NCBI GenBank assembly: GCA_964483635.1
Contig: CAZABS010000006.1
Coordinates: forward strand, 1-30,642
Source of the DNA: CAZABS01 sp964483635
GTDB lineage: Bacteria > Patescibacteriota > Minisyncoccia > Moranbacterales > UBA1568
Reading direction: 5' to 3'
Length of the DNA: 30,642 bases
The first letter of the stretch is position 1. Every line of letters begins with the position of its first letter. Positions 1 to 7,078 of the stretch are shown here, piece by piece. The position numbers and the translations under genes are program-made. The notes beneath the pieces were generated by a model. It was not told where the DNA came from. It did no database searches and was given only the letters and a program-made list of their open reading frames with translations.

Positions 1-53
1 TTGCGGGAACTAGCACCTCAAGCTAGCGCGTATACCAATTCCGCCACCTGGGC
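1..53 (-). tRNA. tRNA-Leu (anticodon GAG), 3' part cut by window edge
   Basis: The reverse strand from base 53 downward begins GCCCAGGTGGCGGAATTGG, a typical tRNA-Leu 5' half. It shows a 7-nt acceptor strand, a D arm (GCG...CGC) and an anticodon stem CTAGC/GCTAG enclosing the loop TTGAGGT, so the anticodon is GAG and the tRNA reads CUC/CUU. The start of the long class II variable arm is visible before the sequence ends at base 1. The T arm and acceptor 3' strand lie outside the window. CUC and CUU are heavily used leucine codons in the genes here. Confidence 0.9.
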
Positions 54-98
54 ATGACTTTACTGTAAAGGAAACTTTCAAAAAAGAAAACTCCTCTT

Positions 99-566
99 TT
101 ATTCTGCTTGTTTCACCTCTTCCTCTTGAGGAGTAACTTCAGCCTTTGCGGCCTCGGTTACCTCACGCACCACATCTTTCACCTCTTGGCCAGCCTTTCC
201 AATAGCAAACGGGACTTCTTTGAGTTTCTTTCCAAGCACCTTAGCTGACTTCGTACGGACATAGTAGAGTTTTGAGCGACCCGCCTTCGTTTTCTTCAGC
301 ACTTCAATTTTCTCAATCTGAGTAGAATGAAGAGGTAGCACCAGTTCAACCCCTACGCCTGAAGAAACTTTGCGCACCGTGACGGTTGGAGAGGAGCTCT
401 GCCGCGCTTTTACCGCAATAACCATCCCCTGAAAAATCTGGGTACGCTCTTTACTCCCTTCTTTAATCTTACGAGAAATTTTCACCACATCACCAGCTTC
501 AAGCAACGGAAAATGAGACTTTTCGCTGCGCAACTTCTTATTAAATTGAATAAGTTTCTGATCCAT
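99..566 (-). CDS. rplS: 50S ribosomal protein L19 (bL19) with acidic C-terminal tail
   Basis: Structural protein of the large ribosomal subunit, located at the 30S-50S interface. The 155-residue product has the L19 core: the 'AGDVVKISRKIKEGSKERTQ' segment near residue 25, then 'FQGMVIAVKAR', 'TVRKVSSGVGVE' and a terminal basic 'RSKLYYVR' motif near residue 100. Bacterial L19 is usually about 115 residues. Here about 40 extra residues follow, rich in Lys, Glu and Ala and ending in a Glu-rich tail. The ATG start has no Shine-Dalgarno sequence upstream. It lies on the same strand as the tRNA-Leu gene, 45 bp away; the usual partner trmD is not adjacent. The spacer to the tRNA holds a perfect 13-bp palindrome, CTTTACTGTAAAG (58-70), of unknown role. 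Confidence 0.95.
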   Translation of the reverse strand: MDQKLIQFNKKLRSEKSHFPLLEAGDVVKISRKIKEGSKERTQIFQGMVIAVKARQSSSPTVTVRKVSSGVGVELVLPLHSTQIEKIEVLKKTKAGRSKLYYVRTKSAKVLGKKLKEVPFAIGKAGQEVKDVVREVTEAAKAEVTPQEEEVKQAE

Positions 567-632
567 AATCGTCTATCTGTAGAGATTTCCCATCACAACA
601 ATGAGAAAAATCTTCGAGTGCATAAATAGTAG

Positions 633-667
633 AAAAAAAGAAGCCTTGTAGAGAGTACAAAGGGCTT
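633..667 (-). terminator. Rho-independent terminator downstream of the RluD-family gene
   Basis: Read on the minus strand, AAGCC, a 2-nt bulge (CT) and TTGTA pair with TACAA and GGCTT around a 5-nt loop, followed at once by CTTTTTTT. A 10-bp bulged stem with a run of seven U residues is a standard intrinsic terminator. It lies about 80 bp past the pseudouridine synthase stop codon and separates that gene from rplS. A second, simpler hairpin (AGGGCTT/AAGCCCT, 661-678) overlaps it and could compete. Confidence 0.6.
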
Positions 668-744
668 TCTCAAGCCCTCCCATCATAGCCGGGGAGTCCG
701 TTTCCGTCAAGTCCCCAGAAAGAGTTCATGAAGCGATCAAACCA

Positions 745-1707
745 TCAGGCAGAAGGTAGACCATTTGGAATTTTACAGAGTTTGAGAAACTGGCGAAAAC
801 GATTCGGGAGAGGAGAGTGAAAATCATAAGTTTGGCCAAAAAGCGTAAACTGAATCTTCTCCGCATGGAGAAGTTGATGTTCGGGAAATAAGCCTTTTTT
901 ATGCTTTTTAAACGCATACAAACGATCTCCAACCACGGGGTGACCTATCGCCGACAAATGCACTCTAATTTGATGAGTTCTCCCTGTTTTTGGCTTAATA
1001 GAGAGCAAACTGAACTGTGGATAAGCTGTGTGTAAAGTGTATTCAGTGATGGCCTCTCGTAGTTGACCAGAAAAAGCCCTCTTTTTCACAGGCGTTCCTC
1101 GCCGAACACCTCCAGCTACTCGCCCAAGCGGAAGAGTGATCGTTCCCGAAGCTTCTTTCGGCTCACCATAAACAAGAGCCATATACCCCTTCTCTACCTG
1201 TCTTTGAGCGAAAAGGTTCTTTAGAGCCAGAAAAGCTGCCTCATTTTTTGCCACCAGCACCAATCCGGAAGTTTCTTTATCAAGTCGATGGACTATTCCA
1301 GGTCTCAGAGGATCATCCCCGACATGAGCAATCTTCGGATACTTCGCTAGGATCCAATGAGCAAGCGTCCCATTTTGTCCCTCCCTTGCTGGATGCATAG
1401 AAAGACCAGCTGGTTTTTCGAGAGCGAGAAAGGATTCATTTTCAAACAAAACCGAAATTCCGGTCGGGAGAGATGCTCTTTCGAGGTTTTCCTTTTTTAT
1501 CTCGAGAATTGTAACCAAATCTCCAGGTTTCACCATACGACTTGGTCGAACCTGCTGTTCATTTAAAAGGATTTTTCCAGATTCAATGCGTGTCTGAATC
1601 TCCTTTCGGGTAAGAGAAGCGACCGGATGAGCCGAATCTATCACAAATTGATCCAACCGAATAGCGTTGGAACGACTCTTTACAATAATGGTGTTTTGTT
1701 GCGTCAT
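745..1707 (-). CDS. RluD/RluA-family 23S rRNA pseudouridine synthase
   Basis: Isomerises specific uridines in 23S rRNA (or tRNA) to pseudouridine. From the ATG at 1707 the protein has 320 residues. An S4 RNA-binding domain occupies about residues 15-65 (IRLDQFVID, then SLTRKEIQTRIESGKILLN). The catalytic domain starts near residue 85, with 'LEKPAGLSMHPA' and the signature 'HRLDKETSGLVLVAKN', whose Asp (about residue 143) is the nucleophile. 'KPKTGRTHQIRVHL' and 'GHPVVGDRLY' follow, as in RluD/RluC. An in-frame TTG at 1746 would add 13 residues of no clear value, so the ATG is preferred. Neither start has a Shine-Dalgarno site. The exact target uridines cannot be read from sequence: the S4 plus catalytic layout fits RluD best, but RluC/RluA types are possible. 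Confidence 0.9.
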   Translation of the reverse strand: MTQQNTIIVKSRSNAIRLDQFVIDSAHPVASLTRKEIQTRIESGKILLNEQQVRPSRMVKPGDLVTILEIKKENLERASLPTGISVLFENESFLALEKPAGLSMHPAREGQNGTLAHWILAKYPKIAHVGDDPLRPGIVHRLDKETSGLVLVAKNEAAFLALKNLFAQRQVEKGYMALVYGEPKEASGTITLPLGRVAGGVRRGTPVKKRAFSGQLREAITEYTLHTAYPQFSLLSIKPKTGRTHQIRVHLSAIGHPVVGDRLYAFKKHKKGLFPEHQLLHAEKIQFTLFGQTYDFHSPLPNRFRQFLKLCKIPNGLPSA

Positions 1708-1916
1708 AGATTGAGATTGCGCTTGATAGTAACATGGATATCCCAAACAATCAATGGTCTAAGTAAAATCGTTTCCTCACGTCACGGTTCGGAAGAAATT
1801 CCTCCACCAATCTCAGAAATGATTTGTATACATAATATAATATTTCTACTATATGTAGTGTATATTATCATTTTTTAACAATTTTTTTCTCGATCTCCCG
1901 CTATTCACGCTTCCAG

Positions 1917-1945
1917 TTGACAGCTCTCTTGACACTCTCTATCAT
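1917..1945 (+). promoter_or_regulatory. Sigma-70-type promoter for the peroxiredoxin-SOD block
   Basis: TTGACA (1917-1922) is a perfect -35 element and TATCAT (1940-1945) a 5/6 match to the -10 element, with the optimal 17-bp spacer. Transcription would start near 1952 and leave a leader of about 60 nt before the peroxiredoxin ATG. The 1747-2012 spacer is otherwise non-coding. It includes a very AT-rich stretch (about 1816-1890) holding an imperfect, bulged inverted repeat between AATGAT and ATCATT, which could bind a regulator. No known operator was recognised. Confidence 0.6.
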
Positions 1946-2012
1946 GATGAAACGTCGTGCAAAAAAACCTGTCCGACGCACATAATTTTATCACTTTTAA
2001 ACACGCAATCTT

Positions 2013-2660
2013 ATGTCTCAAGACACATGCTGTGGAGGAGGGTGCTGCGATGATCTCACGTACGAAGATGATACCCTTCTCGTAGATTTTCCCATCATCG
2101 GAAAGCAAGTCCCCGATCTCGCTTTTGACTTTTACCAGGCAGAAAAATTTCATTCGAGCCACTTCAGTGATTTGAAAGGAAAATGGGTAGTCGTCTTTTT
2201 CTACCCAGCAGACTTCACATTCATCTGTCCAACCGAACTTGAAGAAATGCAAGAACACTACGCCAAATTTCAAGAGCTCGGTGCAGAAGTTCTCTCGGTT
2301 TCAACTGATACGAAATTTACGCATAAGGCCTGGCATGATCATTCTCCAGCCATCAAAAAGCTCGCCTACCCCATGGTAGCTGACCCAGCCGGCGATATTG
2401 CCCGTACCTTTGATGTTTATATTGAAGAAGGAGAGGATACTGGGCTTGCACTCCGTGGAAGCTTCATCATTGATCCAGATGGGATCCTGCAGGCCTATGA
2501 GGTTCACGCAAATAATATCGGTCGTTCAGCCGCCGAACTTCTCCGGAAACTCGAAGCGGCGATCTTCGTCCGTGAGCACCATGGAGAAGTTTGTCCCGCG
2601 AACTGGAAAAAGGGTGGAAAAACCTTGAAGCCAGGAATTGATCTGGTGGGGAAAATATAA
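2013..2660 (+). CDS. ahpC: Typical 2-Cys peroxiredoxin (AhpC/Prx1 family)
   Basis: Thiol peroxidase that reduces hydrogen peroxide and organic peroxides in the cytoplasm. The 215-residue product has the peroxidatic site 'FYPADFTFICPTE' with Cys72 and the resolving-Cys motif 'GEVCPANW' with Cys194, the two-Cys arrangement of AhpC/Tpx-type Prx. The remaining family core is present, including 'VVSTDTKFTHKAW'-like residues 96-107 and 'RGSFIIDPDG'. The N terminus is unusual: residues 6-12 read CCGGGCC, four cysteines in a CCxxxCC pattern before the Prx fold begins near residue 20. No AhpF or dedicated reductase is next to it. It is followed 4 nt later by the superoxide dismutase gene, so superoxide and the peroxide it yields would be handled by one transcript. 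Confidence 0.93.
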   Translation: MSQDTCCGGGCCDDLTYEDDTLLVDFPIIGKQVPDLAFDFYQAEKFHSSHFSDLKGKWVVVFFYPADFTFICPTELEEMQEHYAKFQELGAEVLSVSTDTKFTHKAWHDHSPAIKKLAYPMVADPAGDIARTFDVYIEEGEDTGLALRGSFIIDPDGILQAYEVHANNIGRSAAELLRKLEAAIFVREHHGEVCPANWKKGGKTLKPGIDLVGKI

Positions 2661-2664
2661 ATCT

Positions 2665-3231
2665 ATGACGTACAGCGCAAAAAAATTCGATCAACTACTT
2701 GGACTAACGGGATTTTCGGATACGCTGCTTACAAATCACTTTGGACTCTACGAAGGATACGTAAAGAATACTAACGCCCTTCTCGAGCTCCTCAAGACCA
2801 AGCAAGTTGGCACTCCTGAGTACTCGGAACTCCAGCGACGTTTTGGTTGGGAGTGGAACGGAATGCGTCTCCATGAACTCTACTTCGAGAACCTCACCAA
2901 AGAATTTGTTCCGCTCGCTGATGGAAAAATGAAAGAAAAGCTTGAGAGGACGTACGGGAGCATTGAAAACTGGCAGAAAAACTTTACCGGAGTTGGTGCC
3001 ATGCGAGGCATCGGTTGGGCCATCCTTACTCAAGATGAAGTTTCGGGTGAACTCTTCAATGTCTGGATCAATGAGCATGACACTGGTCACCTTGCCGGTA
3101 CCAAACCAATTCTTGTTATGGATGCTTTCGAACATGCTTTTATGTTGGATTATGGCATGAAGCGAGCAGACTATATTGAAGCATTCTTTCGTTCCCTGGA
3201 CTGGAATACAGTCAATCAGCGGTTCATGTAA
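2665..3231 (+). CDS. Fe/Mn-family superoxide dismutase, divergent
   Basis: Predicted to dismutate superoxide to oxygen and hydrogen peroxide. From the ATG at 2665 it has 188 residues; an in-frame TTG upstream would overlap ahpC. The four metal ligands can be placed as His25 (TNHFGLYEGYV), His70 (GMRLHELYFENL), Asp153 and His157 (MDAFEHAFMLDY), matching the H..H..DxxxH pattern. Several usual residues differ: the helix-1 'HHxxYV' pair is replaced by 'LYEGYV', the tryptophan of 'DVWEHAYY' is Phe ('DAFEHAF'), and the active-site Gln position appears as His in 'NEHDTGH'. The length is close to the usual 190-200. Family membership is secure; metal preference and actual activity are inferred. It lies directly downstream of ahpC. 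Confidence 0.85.
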   Translation: MTYSAKKFDQLLGLTGFSDTLLTNHFGLYEGYVKNTNALLELLKTKQVGTPEYSELQRRFGWEWNGMRLHELYFENLTKEFVPLADGKMKEKLERTYGSIENWQKNFTGVGAMRGIGWAILTQDEVSGELFNVWINEHDTGHLAGTKPILVMDAFEHAFMLDYGMKRADYIEAFFRSLDWNTVNQRFM

Positions 3232-3307
3232 AAAATAAAATGATGCGGAAGGAAACGACGGGGAGTGTTTTTCGTCGACCGTTCTCAATCATCACCAACA
3301 AACCTGT

Positions 3308-5923
3308 ATGTCAATCTCCCAAATAAAACTGCGTGACGGAAAAGTAGTTCCTTTCGATCGTTCTCGAATTGAAAAGGCTATCATACTTGCTTGTGAAGCT
3401 GTTGGAGAGACCGAAAAAGAATTCATTCCAGAACTCACGACCAATCTCATCGAAGATCTCATCAAAAGTTATGATGGTGAAGCAGATATCCGCATTCCTT
3501 CTGTTGAAGATATCCAAGACCTCGTTGAAAAACATCTTGTCAAAGCCAATAAGTTCGAAGTAGCAAAAGCCTATATTCTCTATCGCAAAGAGCGCAATGA
3601 GGAGCGTGAGGAGCGCCGCGAAAAGCTCGTGGAGCAATTTGAAAAACGATCCCTCAAGGTTACGAAAATGGATGGTTCAGCCGAACTATTTGATATCAAT
3701 AAAATTCGCGTGGTCTTCAATCGAGCGGTGGTTGGATATGAAGAGAGCTGTACATTTGAGGATCTCATCGCGGCTTTTAAGAAAAATCTCGTTGATGAAA
3801 TCAAGACATCCGATATTAATAAACTCCTTGTAAAAACGTGCATCGATCTTGTTACGGTCGAAAATATTGCCTGGCAAAATGTTGCCGCGCGCATTTTCCT
3901 GGGGAATCTCTATAAGCACGCTTGCCGCCATCGGAACATTACTCAAGAAGATCTCTATACCCCGGAGGCGTATAAAGCTCACCTGGATGACTACATCAAG
4001 AGTGGGCTTTACTATAAGGACTTCTACAAGTACTACACCGAGGCCGATATTCTGGAGGCCGGGAAACACCTCTCACGAGAGACGGATTTCAATTACGAAT
4101 ACACCACGGTTGTTTCGTTTGCAAAGCGTTATCTCCTCAATCCTAACAAAATCACCAAGGAGCTCCCGCAGGAAATGTACCTGACCGTAGCGCTCTTTTT
4201 GGCGATTCCAGAAGCGAAGGAAAAGCGCCTCGAGTTTGCCCTGAAAATTTATGAGCACTGTTCGAAACAGCGTATTTCTCTCCCGACCCCAACACTTCTC
4301 AATGCTCGTACAAATTACCACCAACTCTCTAGCTGTTTCAAGATCAATGTCGATGATGATCTCAGGGCTATTTATCACGCCATTGAAAACATGGCTCAGA
4401 TTTCAAAGTTTGGTGGAGGTGTAGGGGTATATCTTGGAAATATTCGCGCTCGGGGAAGTGCGATACGGGGAGTCTTCGGAATGTCAGGAGGAGTCAATCC
4501 ATGGATTAAAGTCATCAATGACACCGCGGTCGCGGTCAATCAACTCGGGTCACGCCTCGGCGCCATCTCAGTCACACTCGACATTTGGCATCATGATATT
4601 TATGATTTTCTCGATCTTCAGACGGAAACGGGCGATATCCGATCGAAAGCCTTCGATATTTTTCCGGCTATTTCAGTTCCTGACCTCTTTATGCGACGGC
4701 TCCAGGCAGATGAAGAAATTTCTCTCTTCGATCCTCATGAAGTTGAAAAATATTATGGCAAAAAGCTTCAGGATCATTTTGGAGAGGAATTCGACGCTCT
4801 CTATATCGCCCTGGAAAAAGACGAGCGCATGAAAATGAAAAAGGTGGTGAAGGCGAAGGAACTTTTCAAAACCTTTCTGAAAACGGTGGTCGAAACTGGT
4901 ATGCCCTACGTGTTCTTCCGCGACACTGTCAACCGGTTCAATCCTAACAAACACGCCGGCAATATTTACTCTACTCAGCTCTGCACTGAGATTTGCCAAA
5001 ATACTTCTTCATCAAAATATGTTGAGGAAACCATCGAAGACGGAAAAATTACCATTAAATATGAACCGGGAGACCTCGTCGTCTGTAACCTTGCCTCGCT
5101 CAATGTCGCAACCGTCTATGAAGAAGAGGTGATGCAGCAAGTTTTCCCCGTCGTCATGCGTCTCCTCGATAATGTCATCACGCTCAACTACTACCCAATC
5201 CAGGAAGCAAAACGGACAGCGACTCGTTACCGAAGCGTTGGTCTTGGATATCTCGGACTTGCTGAATATCTCGCTGTAAATAAGCTGGCTTACGACACAG
5301 AAGAAGCTCGTACGAAGGTAAATGAGCTTTTCTCACGCTATGCCTATCACACCTATCGCGCTTCAGTTGACCTCGCCAAGGAGCGCGGTACTTATCCACT
5401 CTACAAAGGAAGTGAGTACGATAAAGGTCTCCTCCTCGGAAAACCAGCTCCTTGGTTTGTCGAACATGCCGCACACGGAACAGCCTGGAAAACTCTCTTC
5501 GAAGATATGAAGAAATTTGGAGTGCGCTTTGCGTATCATACTGCTCCCGCTCCCAATACCTCGACTGCAGGAGTTGTTGGAACCACTGCAGCACTCCTCC
5601 CGATCTACAAAAAGTTCTTCATTGAGACCAATCTTTCTGCCCCAACCATTCGGGTCGCCCCAAAACTCTCAAAGGAAAACTTCTGGTACTACAAAGAGTA
5701 CATAAATATGGATATGACTGATGTCATTGATATGATTGCGGTGATTTATCGCTGGATTGACCAATCCATTAGCTTTGAATGGATGATTGACCCGTCAAGA
5801 GTGAGTCCTGCAGAACTGTACGCGTATTATATGCGCTCTTGGGAGAAAGAAATTAAAACGGTCTACTATGTCCGAAGCCTCTCGGGTGAGGTCAAGGATG
5901 GCTGTGTCAGCTGTAGCGGGTAA
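3308..5923 (+). CDS. nrdA: Class I ribonucleoside-diphosphate reductase, large (alpha) subunit with two ATP-cone domains
   Basis: Catalytic subunit that reduces ribonucleoside diphosphates to deoxyribonucleotides. The 871 residues begin with two consecutive ATP-cone regions (about 3-95 and 115-210), the allosteric activity sites. The reductase barrel follows, with redox Cys343 (QLSSCFKIN), the radical cysteine Cys559 followed by Glu561 (STQLCTEI) and the second redox Cys593 (VVCNLASLN). 'APAPNTSTAGVVGTTAALLP' lies near residue 745. The C-terminal tail ends CVSCSG, giving the CxxC pair that passes electrons from thioredoxin or glutaredoxin. The residue two before the radical Cys is Gln where E. 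coli NrdA has Asn437. nrdB follows after 32 bp. The 76-bp spacer before nrdA shows no clear promoter or NrdR box, so it may be transcribed from the ahpC promoter. The ATG has no Shine-Dalgarno site. Confidence 0.96.
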   Translation: MSISQIKLRDGKVVPFDRSRIEKAIILACEAVGETEKEFIPELTTNLIEDLIKSYDGEADIRIPSVEDIQDLVEKHLVKANKFEVAKAYILYRKERNEEREERREKLVEQFEKRSLKVTKMDGSAELFDINKIRVVFNRAVVGYEESCTFEDLIAAFKKNLVDEIKTSDINKLLVKTCIDLVTVENIAWQNVAARIFLGNLYKHACRHRNITQEDLYTPEAYKAHLDDYIKSGLYYKDFYKYYTEADILEAGKHLSRETDFNYEYTTVVSFAKRYLLNPNKITKELPQEMYLTVALFLAIPEAKEKRLEFALKIYEHCSKQRISLPTPTLLNARTNYHQLSSCFKINVDDDLRAIYHAIENMAQISKFGGGVGVYLGNIRARGSAIRGVFGMSGGVNPWIKVINDTAVAVNQLGSRLGAISVTLDIWHHDIYDFLDLQTETGDIRSKAFDIFPAISVPDLFMRRLQADEEISLFDPHEVEKYYGKKLQDHFGEEFDALYIALEKDERMKMKKVVKAKELFKTFLKTVVETGMPYVFFRDTVNRFNPNKHAGNIYSTQLCTEICQNTSSSKYVEETIEDGKITIKYEPGDLVVCNLASLNVATVYEEEVMQQVFPVVMRLLDNVITLNYYPIQEAKRTATRYRSVGLGYLGLAEYLAVNKLAYDTEEARTKVNELFSRYAYHTYRASVDLAKERGTYPLYKGSEYDKGLLLGKPAPWFVEHAAHGTAWKTLFEDMKKFGVRFAYHTAPAPNTSTAGVVGTTAALLPIYKKFFIETNLSAPTIRVAPKLSKENFWYYKEYINMDMTDVIDMIAVIYRWIDQSISFEWMIDPSRVSPAELYAYYMRSWEKEIKTVYYVRSLSGEVKDGCVSCSG

Positions 5924-5955
5924 AAACACCACAAAATACTCTAAATAAACCTCCT

Positions 5956-6996
5956 ATGACTGAAATACACCCCAATCTTCTCTTCAATCCAGCTGGCGAT
6001 GACACGGTCGGAAAGCGAAGTATCATTAAAGGCTCAACTACGGGACTTTTTAACCTCAACGCGACCAAATATCCCTGGGCCAAGGCGCTCTACCAGGTCA
6101 TGATTGGAAACTTTTGGGTTCCAGAGAAGGTATCTGGCCTCAAAGATGACGCCCGGATGTTTCACAGTGATTTGACTCCAGAGGAGCAGCAGGCCTACAA
6201 GGGGATTCTCTCATTTCTCATCTTCCTCGACTCCATTCAAACCGTAAACCTCCCTCACTTCTCCGACTATATTACCTCGCCCGAGGTCAATCTCATTCTC
6301 TCGATTCAGGCATACCAAGAAGCCATCCACTCTCAATCATATGCCACTATCCTCGAATCAGTCGTCGAAAGCAAAGAGCGCGATGAAATCTACTACTTTT
6401 GGCGAAGTGACAAGATTCTCTTGGAGCGAAATAAGCACATAGGGCAGTTATATCAAGATTTCCTCGATCACCCTTCAGATAAAGCATTTTTTAGAGGTAT
6501 CGTGGCCAATTTCCTCCTTGAATCCATCTATTTCTATAATGGGTTTGCTTTCTTTGACACGCTGGTTGATCACATGAAAATGCTCGCAACAGGTCGAATG
6601 ATTGCCTATATCCGCCGAGATGAACTCACTCATGTTACAATTTTTGCGAACTTGATCCGAGAAATACGGCGTGAGTTTCCTGAAATCTACGATGAGGCAG
6701 TTATTCGAGAGCTTATGACAACAGCTGTAAATCAAGAAATAGAGTGGAGCAAGCATATTCTTGGTGATCGTATTCCTGGTATCAATGGTGCGACGACAGA
6801 GGGCTATACCCGCTGGTTAGCCAACAATCGCCTCGCCATGCTCAATCTCGCTCCACTCTATCCCGAAGCAGTCGAAAATCCTTACAAACACCTCGAGCGT
6901 CTTCAAGACACCAACAGTGACAAGGGAAATTTCTTTGAAACAACCGTTGTCAACTACACCCAGTCTTCAAGTCTCAATGGGAGTTGGGATTTCTAA
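5956..6996 (+). CDS. nrdB: Class Ia-type ribonucleoside-diphosphate reductase, small (beta) subunit
   Basis: Radical-generating partner of NrdA. All six diiron ligands of the R2 fold are visible in the 346-residue protein: Asp92 (FLDSIQT), Glu122 and His125 (QEAIHSQSY), Glu189 (NFLLESIYFY), Glu223 and His226 (RRDELTH). Tyr129 sits exactly where E. coli has the radical Tyr122 (ExxHxxxY), so a tyrosyl-radical enzyme is expected rather than the Mn/Fe class Ic type, which carries Phe there. The first ligand is Asp, as in E. coli R2. The C-terminal tail needed for docking to the alpha subunit is present. The sequence just before the ATG (ACCTCCT) resembles an anti-Shine-Dalgarno rather than a ribosome-binding site. 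Confidence 0.95.
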   Translation: MTEIHPNLLFNPAGDDTVGKRSIIKGSTTGLFNLNATKYPWAKALYQVMIGNFWVPEKVSGLKDDARMFHSDLTPEEQQAYKGILSFLIFLDSIQTVNLPHFSDYITSPEVNLILSIQAYQEAIHSQSYATILESVVESKERDEIYYFWRSDKILLERNKHIGQLYQDFLDHPSDKAFFRGIVANFLLESIYFYNGFAFFDTLVDHMKMLATGRMIAYIRRDELTHVTIFANLIREIRREFPEIYDEAVIRELMTTAVNQEIEWSKHILGDRIPGINGATTEGYTRWLANNRLAMLNLAPLYPEAVENPYKHLERLQDTNSDKGNFFETTVVNYTQSSSLNGSWDF

Positions 6997-7012
6997 ATTC
7001 ACTTTTTTTCGC

Positions 7013-7050
7013 AAAAAACTGAAGAGACCTCCTCTCTCTTCAGTTTTTTT
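7013..7050 (+). terminator. Rho-independent terminator of the nrdAB block
   Basis: ACTGAAGAGA (7018-7027) pairs perfectly with TCTCTTCAGT (7035-7044) around a 7-nt loop. The stem is flanked by an A tract upstream and seven Ts downstream (7044-7050). This is a textbook intrinsic terminator 17 bp after the nrdB stop, and its symmetry lets it act in both directions. The next gene's -10 element begins only 3 bp later. Confidence 0.88.
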
Positions 7051-7052
7051 GT

Positions 7053-7078
7053 TATACTGGAGAAACAAATATCCTATG
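7053..7078 (+). promoter_or_regulatory. Compact promoter with very short leader before the pilin-peptidase gene
   Basis: TATACT (7053-7058) is a good -10 element, followed by GGAGAAACAAATATCCT and then the ATG at 7076. With a normal start site the leader would be only about 10-12 nt. No clear -35 exists because the nrd terminator occupies that position. Almost the same string precedes the membrane protein gene at 30590 on the other strand, which supports function. Confidence 0.5.

Noticed and set aside
58..70. Palindrome CTTTACTGTAAAG as a terminator of rplS
   Set aside because: The centre has a 1-nt loop, so it cannot fold as a hairpin without losing stem pairs, and no T tract follows; left as an unexplained short palindrome.
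3256..3277. Hairpin CGACG...CGTCG between the SOD and nrdA genes as a terminator
   Set aside because: The stem is only 5 bp and no T tract follows on either strand at the right place.
2704..3288. Long antisense frame (194 codons, minus strand) opposite the superoxide dismutase gene
   Set aside because: It mirrors a conserved gene, has no recognisable motif, and similar long antisense frames occur opposite many genes here.
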